DNA of 64,000 bases from SZUA-38 sp965212525 (lineage in GTDB: Bacteria > Pseudomonadota > Gammaproteobacteria > Xanthomonadales > SZUA-38): NCBI GenBank assembly GCA_965212525.1, contig CBDBVC010000030.1, positions 62,001 through 126,000 on the forward strand. Direction: 5' to 3'. Below the pieces are notes generated by a model, which was not told the DNA's origin, made no database searches, and worked only from the letters and a program-made list of their open reading frames with translations. Of this stretch, positions 35,334-46,000 are shown piece by piece (position 1 is the first letter of the stretch; each line of letters opens with the position of its first letter). The translations under genes and the position numbers were made by a program.

Positions 35334-35600
35334 ATGAAGAAGTCCAGATACTCAGAAAGCCAGATCATTCGAATCTTGAAGGAGGTTGAAGCAGGTCGAA
35401 CAGTTAAGGAAGTGAGCCGCGAGTACGGCATATCCGAGGCGACCTACTACAACTGGAAAAGCAAATACGGCGGCATGGAGGCTTCCGATATCAAACGGTT
35501 AAAGGAGCTGGAACAGGAGAATCGCCGACTCAAGCAGATGTATGCCGACTTGAGCCTGGACCATCGTATCCTGAAGGATATAGTGGAAAAAAAGCTTTAG
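35334..35600 (+). CDS. IS3-family transposase OrfA
   Basis: 88 residues: helix-turn-helix of the HTH_8/IS3 type (YSESQIIRILKEVEAGRTVKE, YGISEATYYNWKSKYGG) and a leucine-zipper C-terminus (LKELEQENRRLKQMYADLSL). AAGGAGAG precedes the ATG. It ends in VEKKL within a slippery A7G run that leads into orfB. Confidence 0.93.
   Translation: MKKSRYSESQIIRILKEVEAGRTVKEVSREYGISEATYYNWKSKYGGMEASDIKRLKELEQENRRLKQMYADLSLDHRILKDIVEKKL
35587..35594 (+). other. Programmed -1 frameshift site of the IS3 element
   Basis: Seven A followed by G, read GAA AAA AAG in orfA. A slip of one base back enters the orfB frame (GCT TTA GGG GCG CGG) without a stop, giving the OrfAB fusion used by IS3 elements. Confidence 0.72.
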
Positions 35601-35623
35601 GGGCGCGGGTACGAAGACAGCTC

Positions 35624-36445
35624 GTGGACTACACGATCACACAGCATCAAGTCAGTTGTCGCCGAGCCTGTCGCGTAGTCGGCATTCACGACAGCGTGTA
35701 TCGATATCGCCCCAATCCTAACCGAGACGATGCCGTGATAGCTGCGCTGCAACAAGCGGTGGAACGCTATCCGGCCTATGGCTTCAGTAAACTGTACAAG
35801 ATCCTGCGTCGCTGGGGGCATGTCTGGAATCACAAGCGAATCTACCGGGTGTATTGCCTGCTTCAGCTGAACAAGCGACGACGTGGGAAAAAACGCCTGC
35901 CCACTCGAAACCCACAGCCGTTGGTGGTGCCTGAGGCAATCAACCAGTGCTGGTCACTGGATTTCATGAGTGACAGCCTGTTTTGTGGCCGGCGCTTTCG
36001 AACGTTCAATGTGGTAGACGATTGTAATCGTGAAGCCCTGGGCATCGACATCGACCTGAACTTGCCTGCGCCACGTGTCATACGGACGCTTGAGCGGATC
36101 ATCGCCTGGCGAGGCTATCCGAAGCGATTGCGAATGGACAATGGCCCGGAGTTCATCTCGGTGGCCATGTCGAGCTGGGCTGAGGAATGCGGGATAGAGC
36201 TGGACTTCATCAAGCCTGGCAAGCCGACTCAGAACTCGTATGTAGAACGGTTCAACCGAACCTACCGAGATGAAGTATTGAACATGTATGTCTTCAGAAC
36301 ACTAAATGAGGTGCGGGAGATCACAGAAAAATGGATCAGGCAGTACAACGAAGAAAGGCCCCATGACTCGCTGAATGACCTGACACCAATAGAATTTATG
36401 TTAACGACCATGAAGCCAGAAAACTCTAGTTTAGGGTGCCAGTAA
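35624..36445 (+). CDS. IS3-family transposase OrfB (integrase core)
   Basis: 273 residues from the first GTG, normally made as the C-terminal part of OrfAB. HTH_21 region (YPAYGFSKLYKILRRWG) and rve core with the DDE residues: D in WSLDFMSDSL, D in RMDNGPEF, E in NSYVERFNRTYRDEVL. The C-terminal NEERPHDSLNDLTPIEFM motif is typical of the IS407/IS2-like branch. Intact. Confidence 0.93.
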   Translation: MDYTITQHQVSCRRACRVVGIHDSVYRYRPNPNRDDAVIAALQQAVERYPAYGFSKLYKILRRWGHVWNHKRIYRVYCLLQLNKRRRGKKRLPTRNPQPLVVPEAINQCWSLDFMSDSLFCGRRFRTFNVVDDCNREALGIDIDLNLPAPRVIRTLERIIAWRGYPKRLRMDNGPEFISVAMSSWAEECGIELDFIKPGKPTQNSYVERFNRTYRDEVLNMYVFRTLNEVREITEKWIRQYNEERPHDSLNDLTPIEFMLTTMKPENSSLGCQ

Positions 36446-36563
36446 TTTGGGGAGGGTTACAGCGGGGCTGTAAAATTTTTTTATTCTGCTATTTGACAAT
36501 GACACTTCACGGCATTTAATAAAATTATAATTACCTTTAAAAACCCTACATCTTATTTCCTAT

Positions 36564-37073
36564 TCAGATCCGCTTTATCTGATCTTTGAAGTATTTAATA
36601 GCTTGATTTGTTGCTGTCTTCATTGCATCAGTTGGTAAATAAGCATCATTCACAATATCTTGACCTGATTGCCAAATACACCTTTGTTCACCATTTTCAT
36701 TCTCTACAAGTAATACGCTGAACCTATCGAATGATGACATACCTAAGTGTGTAATATGAAACCTTGAAAAGATATTTTCATATTTCTCTTCAACAAACCT
36801 AGCATCTTGATTGCCTGGTAACACAGATGAACACAGCAACAAATATGCACGGTCTTTATCCATTTCATATAGACCTGGCTCATATCTGTCTCGTGGCTTT
36901 TCCACAAAATCTTCTAGCCAATTAATACAACCCTTTAGGTCTACACTAGTATCTTCTGGGTCGCCCACCATTAAGCCATCGATCCAGAACAAAAAATTAC
37001 CTACTACCCATCTATCATAATGATCTAAAATTTTTATTTCTATAGCGAATTTTTCTTTTTCTCCAATTACCAT
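36564..37073 (-). CDS. Imm42-type immunity protein
   Basis: 169 residues. The start VIGEKEKFAIEIKILDHYDR, then FLFWIDGLMVGDPEDTSVDL, matches the Imm42 family of polymorphic-toxin immunity proteins (I-G-x-x-x-x-F-A-I-E, W-I-x-G-x-x-V-G-D). No signal peptide or membrane segment. The ATG is 3 bases after the stop of the giant Rhs gene on the same strand, the standard toxin-immunity arrangement. GC is far below the backbone. It should bind and neutralise the toxin tip at the Rhs C-terminus. Confidence 0.82.
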   Translation of the reverse strand: MVIGEKEKFAIEIKILDHYDRWVVGNFLFWIDGLMVGDPEDTSVDLKGCINWLEDFVEKPRDRYEPGLYEMDKDRAYLLLCSSVLPGNQDARFVEEKYENIFSRFHITHLGMSSFDRFSVLLVENENGEQRCIWQSGQDIVNDAYLPTDAMKTATNQAIKYFKDQIKRI

Positions 37074-37076
37074 ATT

Positions 37077-40000
37077 TTACAGACCATTCATCCTATCAAT
37101 AGCATATTGTGTTAAGTTTCTCACACCATCACCAACACCATCTATTCCACTGAAGTGAGCAGTTCCATCATTACTTAGCGAGAATCTGTATATCTCACCA
37201 TCTTTGTTCTTTCCAAACCAAGCTGTTGGATTCACGGGATCGTTCGGAACAGCATTTTGAAAAACCTTTTCTGCATCGTCGGGTAAAGGTGTCTTCCCTC
37301 TATGAAACCCTCGCCTACCAGGAACATGTGCATCATTTACATGATATGTCGGCTTAGGTCCATCATATCTTTGTAACTTACCTGAGGATTTGAGTAATTT
37401 TCCACCTTTATATAATACACCCCCTCCAGCAGCTCCAATTATTACATCTTTTGCATCATGTGGCATCATGGCATCGACACCATCTGCTACTGTTTCTGCG
37501 ACTTCACCAACCTTTTTAAAGGCTTTAGAAGCACCACATGAACCAGCACCCTTTAAAATCACACATTGTTCATGCCTGATGCGAGTCATTCTCTCTTCTA
37601 AAGTCTCTTCCTCAGACGATTCAGAGGCGCCATCTTCATTAAACCGTAAAGCTGGTGCACCAATTTCAGATACATTAGATTTCAATCCATCTGCAACAAA
37701 TGGCTTAAGCGGCTGGTTGTAAGTAGCTCCATTTCGATTTTGAGCACTATGAAATTCATAGCCAGCTGTCCCCTCAAAGTCTATTACAAAACAATTTCCA
37801 CCAGCACCACCTTCACCGCAAAGCTCACGCTTATAACCCGTTGGATCTGTACTGCTTAGAGGATTATTTAATATGTAACTGTATGGATTCAAGCTTTGAC
37901 TATTATCAATCTCTTGAATAAACGGATCAACAGACAAGAATCGACCCAGATTGTAATCGTACGCTCGTCCATTCATGTGAATCAGCTCAACGCTGTTCAA
38001 ATGCTCGTGCTGTGTAAACCCTCTCGTAGTTAGATCATCCCTCACAAGACCTTCAGCAGAATCATCCCCGGTATCACCATCGCGTGGCTTCCCGAACGGA
38101 TCATAGCCCCGATTACTGTCTTCCTTGAGCGTACCTCCCAGGTTTGTAATCGCACGCACACTACCCAACCGATCCTTGTGCAGGAAGTGAAGACCAGCAT
38201 CCGCACCTCCTACTGACCAGTAAGCATAATCACCAATGTAGTACTTCTCAGTGATACCGTTGATCTGTTCGTAAATCTTGTCCAGATAGACCGTGACACG
38301 GTTGTTCTGATCATACTGATAAAAGCGGGCATTGTTGCTGCCATACAGGAAATTCAGTGCTGCGTTATCGCGCACCATGGTGAGCGGCTTGTTGAAGCCG
38401 TCGTAGACAACACTGAGGTGTTGCTGGCTATCATTAGCCACCACTTTGAACCCTTTGGTCAGGTTGCCGTTGTCATCATAGTCATACTCCATACGCGTTT
38501 GACCAGAATCCATCATGGTGAGTGACTTGACGGCATTGGGCTGACTAGGGTTGTAAAGATAACCCTCTCCGTAATCCGATTTGCGGGTGATGTTGCCAAC
38601 CGGATCGTAATCGTATTCCACCAGGCTCTGACTGTTACCCGATCGCGATGAGGTCTGCAATCGGTGCAGTTTGTCATAAGTGAAATCTTCGACATAACCG
38701 CTGCTGACGATGTTCTGCTGCGTCAGGTTACCAAACACATCATGAATGTAGTCTATCTCCAGTATCTGACCAGCCGCGGCATCTACACCATTCATCTGCC
38801 AGGTACGGGCGTTGTACTCGTAGAGTTGGGTCACACCGTTGCCCAGCAGTTCTTGCGAGATCTGCCCGGTTGGCGTGACCGCCTGAACGGTTCGCAGTAA
38901 CTGGCCGTTAGTGCTGTCGGCTTCCTGCTCGGTGATGGCGATACCATTCTTGTCATATATCAAATGCGTTTGAAGTCGGCTCGGATAACTAATCGAGATT
39001 GGCCGCGCAAAGTAGCTGTCGTTCAGCATGGCGACTGTCAGTACGGGCAATGTGTTGTTATCAAAAGGTTGCAGCGTGGTGCTGTGCTGAGTGAGCAGGC
39101 TGTTTGCCGTGTCGTAGACGTAATCACGCTTGTAGCTGATATATTCACCAGCGACCCCTGGGTTCAGGGTGCGTGTTTCCTGATACAGCACGCCATTGAC
39201 GTCCCCGTCATAGACCCAGTTATCTGCCGTGGGTGTCAGGTTACCGCCTGCGATGCCGCGTGACAGCATACGGCCAAGCACATCATAATCAAACGTCTGA
39301 CTTTGCCCCTTGGCATCGAGTTGAGTGAGCACTTCACCCAGACCGTTGTAGGTGAACTGCCAATGGCCCATGTTGGGATCGAACAGTTGAGTACGATGAC
39401 CCAGGCTGTTGTAGCTGGCCGCAGTCAGGCTGCCCATGGCATCGCGAATCAATGCAGGGTTGCCCTGTCCGTCATTCCAGAAACGGGTGATACCGTTGTG
39501 GGCATCGGTGGTGCTGTACAGGCTGCCATTACTTAAATATGTTCTGCGCACGCAAAGGCTGCTGCCCAGTTGCTCTTCGATAAATGAACAGATGAGCGGC
39601 GAGGTCAGATTGGTGATGTTTTCGGATGTCACCTTGACTGTGGTGATGAGGCCGTCGTAACGGTAGTAGCTGTATTGTGTTCCCGAATTAGCCGGTTGTG
39701 ACTTCTTGACCACACGCCCCAGCTCATCGTATTGGTAGGTGCTGCTGAAGCTGCTCGCGGCGCTCTCAAAATGCGGCACCGTTTCAAACAACTTATCGCC
39801 ACGGGCGTTATAGCCCATTTCAACCACCACCGTTTCGTCGTTCATGCTTGTGGTTTCGGTGCGATGCACTCGACCGACTGCATCCAGGTAACTGACCGTT
39901 TGCGGTGCACCATCGGTTGATGCTGTGCTACAGAATACGACATTGGGATTGCCCGGCAGGCTACAGGATGAAATGGCGCTGCTGGATCGTGGGGCATAGT

Positions 40001-43000
40001 GCTGTCCCGTCGCATTGAAATCATCGCTGTTGTTATCGGGGTAGAAACGGTGTGTTTCTGCGCCAAAATCATCGTAATCGATCACTGTCAGCAAATTGCT
40101 GACGGGATGGACACTCGTGATGAGCGTCGGGTTTCCATAGGCTGGATCGACATCAGTGATTGTCTGATGTCCCTTTGCATTGGTGACCGTCTTCGGGAAA
40201 TACCCGTCCGCACTGTAGCCCAGCGTACTGGTACGCGCCACAAAGGGATCGGGCTGTGCTGCAACAACTGTGGTTTGTGTTACTGCACCATACGCGTTGT
40301 AGCCGTAGCTGGTTTTAGTGCCGGTTGAGTAGTTGATACTGCAGCCTGCAACACCACCTGCTGTCCCATCCACCGTGTATTGACAGGCTGGTTTGCGGTA
40401 CTGATCCGTGGTGCCATCCCAGCCGAAGCGACTGGTAAGTGTCATTGGTCGTTCCGGGAACCGGCTCGGTGTGTTATCAACCTGCTGATAAACCGAATCG
40501 GCCGACTGGTTGTAACTGACCTGGCTGGTCACTTCACTGCTCAGCAACTTGTCCAACCACCAGTTGGTTGTATCGGCATTGGCATACGCGTTGACGACCT
40601 GCTGTGTGTGCGTCATGTAGCCATGATCGATGGTGACCGTTTCCTGCCAGGTGTTGTTTCCGTACTGATCGTAATCGCTCGTGACGGCAGTGTGGTTGAT
40701 GCTCTGACTGTTGCCCGATTGATGAGCAGACAAGTCATTGGTATTCGATGTGGTCGACAGCAACAGCGGCTGATAAATGCGGTTGCTGGTGTTGCTACCG
40801 CTGCCTAACGAGTACGCTGCCGAATAGGTTACGTCAAAACTGCTGTCGATGTAACACGTGCCCGCATAGGGATTACCCGGTGCACCCTGTGGCAGGCGGC
40901 AACCCCAGTTGTAAGCTGTCGATGACAACGCAAGCCCCTGTCCCGCATCGCCAGCCGTGTACGGCTGTGATGCCAGTTGCGAGTAGGTACGCTCGAGCTT
41001 GCCTGCCAGCGGGAAGATCTGGTGGAAGATCGAGATGTTCCGGATAGCATCAGCCGTCATACCGGCCGGTGTGTATTCGGATGCAACTTTGCGAAAGCCC
41101 TGAAAGCCCCGTCCGAGATTGTTGAAGATTGCCTCTTCATAACCATATTCCGTTTTGTTACGTGAGCCCAGGCCATTGGATTGCTCAAAGGAAGACACCA
41201 CGCGCATGGATGAGGTGAAGTAGAAATACTGGCCACTGTCGTCCTCTTCCACATAGCCAAGACCCGCATCGCGTTGCGGCACGCTGTACAGCGGCATGCC
41301 GTGGCTGCTGGTGACATCGGCAGACAATGGGGCATAGAACCATTCCGATTCATTACCCAGTCCGTCCTGACTATAGTTCATGAAATCGGGAGCCAGTTTC
41401 GGTGACCATGGATCCTGCTGTGGCTGTGCAGTGGCGATATTGATGTATATTCTTCGATTGTTGTGCGAGCAAGGTGTAGAGGCATTATCTGTACAGGCTG
41501 TGCTTGGCTCATCTGGTGCACTGCCCAGCGGGAATGATTGTCCATGCACATCCTGCATGATCAACAGAAGTCGACTGTAAGTTATTGGATCGAGGTCAAG
41601 CTGATCCGGAATACTTAACAGGTTGTTGTAGCGGGCACCAATGATGGTCATTGGATCGGTCAGGCCATCGCCGTTGATATCCTGCAGGATGAGGCCATTG
41701 GCCGCCGCAATCAGGCCTGTCTGTTCAGTGACAGTTGCCTGGCCTGAGTTGATACCCATGGTGTCGAAATCGAGTGTGGCATATTCGTAGATGCCATTGT
41801 CGTGTTCGCCGTAGGTTTGTGCGTTGTTCACCGCATCGTACATATCATCGCCACAGACAATTTCAGGGCTGCCCGAGCGAAGCGGTGGGTTTACACTAGT
41901 CCAACTGCTGTTGACACAGCTTTCATACAGGCGCAAGGAAGGAATCATCAGTTCATCACGGCCGTCGTTGTCGATATCTCCCACGCGAATACTTGCCGCA
42001 TATTTGGGACGCCACTGATGAGTTTCGCAGTTTTGTGGGTTGTTATCGCACCAATCCCATCCCTCCAGACCATAACCGAGACCAGTATCCACAGGTGAAC
42101 CATACAAGCAGGCATTACTGCTGGCATTCTGTCCGAGATTGAATTGAATCTTCCAGGTACCTGCATTGGGTGGATTGATGGATGTCACCTCATCGTGATA
42201 AATCAGATCACTCAAACCATCCCCATTAAAGTCCCCATACTGATAGTAAACATTACTCAAGAACTGATCGGTACCCAGACCGGTTGGACAGGTACCCCCA
42301 GAAGACCGATAAGACCTGAAATCAAAGCTCAGGTTGCCGTTGATGTCTCGGGTGGTCATGACGGCACCGTCGTTGATATCATCATCACCGCTATTTTGCA
42401 GATATGCAGCTCGGTCTATCCTGAAATCAGGCAACCCGTTGCCGTCGATATCTTCAATTCCAGTAAAGTTGTCTGGGTTGTAGATCGATGTGAAGAACTC
42501 GGCGAAACGCATCAGCTCGACTTCATCCTCACTTCGAGACATGCAGTGGATGAGCTGTCGACTACCGAATGTGGGCATATTGTCGATCAGGCCGGTATTC
42601 TGATACCACACCAGCTGGCGATTGTCGCTTGAACCAGAACAGCTTGGTTCCGCGACCTGTCGCTCGTGAATGACTATGTCCTGCAAGCCATCACCGTTCA
42701 CATCCGTCACATACAGCGAATCACGTGGCCCGTAGGTTTGATAATTGGCAAAGTTTATGGCGATGATTTCACTGCTCACCGTGCTGATATCAACGAATTC
42801 CATACGGTCTTCAAGCGTGACTGCACCACCGTTTGCTGGCCAATCCACCTCGCCTCGCCAGCTGCCAATGCGCAGATTGATGGGCGCAGTGGGGCTGACT
42901 GTGGCCGGACGGGACCAGCCGATGATGTCAATGCGACCGTCGTTGTTGATGTCGGACTTCGCTGATCCCGGATAGAGTGAGTTGGCCATCAACTGGTGAT

Positions 43001-46000
43001 TACCCGTGGCCAGGGGATTGATGTCATCTGACCCGTTGACGAGATCGGCACCGGACAGAAGGTAGGTTTCGCGCGAATCGTTCGTTGCACCGGTATCGAC
43101 ACTGTAAAGGATCTCACTGTAACCATCACCATTCAGATCACCGTAGACTGACATGCCCGCCGGCATGATGGCATCTTCAGGTTCTGACTGCGGGTCGGAG
43201 TTACCGTCAAGACCACTGGTGGGGTCGTAGATGTCCTTGAGGTCAAAGTAGCGTGGCCTGTGGCCCTGTGCCACCTGATCCCAGGTGAAGATGGTGGCTG
43301 GTTTGGCTGAACTGCCAGCGCCTCTGGATACTGCATTCAGCAATGTTCGGCCCGTGGCCGCAGATTGTTCATAACTGAACTGATAATCACCAACCTCGAC
43401 GATTGTGAGATCGGTTTCAGACACCGGGGCGTGCGTAGTGATGCGATCCAGACGCATGGTTTGTTCTGTGCGGTGACCAGACAGGTAACTGAATGATGCG
43501 TCGGGCCGGGACAGGTAATGGAAATCAACCCGACGATTTCCTGCTGCGCTGCCCGCAGTGCCCGTGTAGTGTATGGAATCCACCAGCACCTCGCCATCGC
43601 CATATGTGCTGTAGGTGTAGCGTATGTCATTGCCGGCAGGGTCGGTTTCACTTGTGATAAACCAGCTCAGCGGCACTGTTGGGCTTCCTGCCGGAATGAC
43701 AGGCGTTTCGTACAGCCGTACGATTCCTGATTTACTGAAGACTTCAAATCCGTTGCTAGTGGCACGCACACGGGCATAGCTGTCGATCTCGGTCTGGTAT
43801 TCGGCTGTGGATGACCAGTAATCCCCTGTGGTTCTCAGCATTAATCGCTGACCATCCAGACACAATCGATCGCTGTCATCAAAGGTGACTGTATCAAGCA
43901 TGGTGTCCTGTGCGACTGTTTGCGGGCATCTGTGAACGGACGAGAGCCCCGACATGGACCAACCCATGCCCAGTACACCGTTTCCACCGCGGCTGCTGTA
44001 GTTGACCGATATAGCCGGTTGCATGCCCTGACGACCGGGCGGCAACTGGATGGGTATGGTATAGGTGGCCGCACCACCACTGACACCACCTGAACCGCCG
44101 ACAGTGCCGATGTAGCTGTTGTGTCCTGGATGCGCGTGTGCATTCGAGGCGGACGAATCGGGAACCGCCTGCCCCTGAGCTGCCGGCACAGAGTCTGCCG
44201 TGACGGACAGCACTGATGATTTGGCGATCATTGCGATGGTGTGATTCGACACGGGTGCTTCGAGCCAGTTCTGCTTCATCAGGGCAAATTGATAACTGCC
44301 GGGCGAACTGATCGAGCACGCAATATCTTCTTTCACGAAGCCCGACGTGTTATTCACCGAACTGTCACAGGTAATTGGTTCATTGACATTCGTGGTCAAT
44401 TTATTCCAGTTAACACCGTTGTCATCCGTGTAGTAGGCAAATGAATCTGGGTAGTAACCGTCCGTAAACCAGGTGATTGAGATATCACAGGTGAACTGCC
44501 CAGGCCCTGTACTGTTGATGTGACAGCTCTCAACCGTTTCCGGTGATTCGCCGACGAAATATCGAATGTCATGGAAACTGGCAGCTTTCTGGTAGTAAGT
44601 TCCAGATTGCGGCTTACCTGTAGGGTTTGATTCTGTACCCAGATCCAGTGTGCCACTGCGATCGTAGTTGAGAATCTCACTCAGATCCAGTTTGCCCCAG
44701 ATTTCACCTCGTCGCAGATTGTCAGAATGGAACGTGCGGCCCAGCAATTGGTCAATGCCTCCTTCGTTCTTGACAATGGATTCCAGCGGCGAATCACTGC
44801 TGCCGCCCCAGAAACCCACTGGTGTGTTGCCAGTAGGATCAAATCCATAGGGCACCGTCACGACATCAAAATCAGTCTCGCCGAGACTGCTGTTTTCACA
44901 ATCACCACTATCTGTCGTACCACGATCAGCACGCCCCCAGATGGGCTCGCCGTTATCGTCATAGAAAACGATCTGGATTGATTCGTAGTTCTTCTGAATC
45001 TGATTGAACACGGCAAACCGTTCATCGACCACGGCTTCGCCGTTGGGACCAGGCGTGACGTTCCACCACATGCCGCTGTAATGATCGATAGGGTTGTCAC
45101 TGCGATCATCCCAGGACGGAGTGCAGAGACCCGCAACGTTGTTATCCGACGCGAAATGCTGCAGTTTCAAGGTGTCCGAGCCGTCCACCAGATTCAGGTA
45201 CATGCCCCGATCCTGATTCGCCTGTATGACGACTTCAACGTATTCATTGGGGTCAATATTAGTGTCCGGACTTGGTACCTCGTAGTGCACCGTAATGGTG
45301 CCGATGTTGAGGTGCTGGTCGCCGGAAACGTGTGACTCTCCCGCCGGATGGTTGTGATTCGGATGATTGATGCCCTGTGGATACAGTAGCGATCCTCGAT
45401 AGACGTTTTCGGAGCTTGCCGTCTCGACGTGCTTGAGCTGAGCGAAATACCAGACTGGACGCCATTGGTCATCGCCGTCGATCGCCCGATAGGTGTACCA
45501 GACAGCAATCAGGTCGTAGGCATCTTTGTACAGGTCTTCGTGCAGAGAGGGATATCGCAGTTCGTTGGCCCAGTAAAAGCTCCAGCCTGTGCCCGACCGG
45601 TCGGGATCCCACCATTCTCCCGGAATCATCTCGCCTGGACCACCCTGAGAACGCGTGCTGCATCCATTCCCAACGCAGTCGTAATTGGCCAGTGTGCCCG
45701 GTCTCGGTACCAGCGGCGTGCTTACCGTGTCATCGGGAGGATTAGGATTGGTTGTCGGGTCGGTGTCGATGATGGCCCCCGGAGCGATGTTGTCACAGAT
45801 ATGGCCGAGCTGATTCGGGATGAAACTACTGTTGATGACAGCCGGCGTATTGCTGTTTTTCTTGCAGGCCCACACACGCCAGTCACCGCGATCGGTCATG
45901 ACGTCGGTCACCCAACCGGTGGCATCCCAGTTCTGCGCGTGCAGGTAACCTGCCGAGGCGTGATTGTCCTCATTTCGGAAGAAGAAGAAATCCGGTTTTT

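Larger units (their letters stand above)
35307..36461 (+). mobile_element. IS3-family element (IS407-like), left end missing
   Basis: Carries orfA and orfB with a frameshift site. The right terminus is the stretch CTAGTTTAGGGTGCC..GGGGAGGGTTACA ending at 36461; IS3 elements of this group normally begin with its inverse (TGTAACCCTCCCC). No such sequence is found before orfA, where the type II transposase right end abuts instead. The element therefore looks truncated by about the width of an inverted repeat and probably cannot move by itself. Confidence 0.72.
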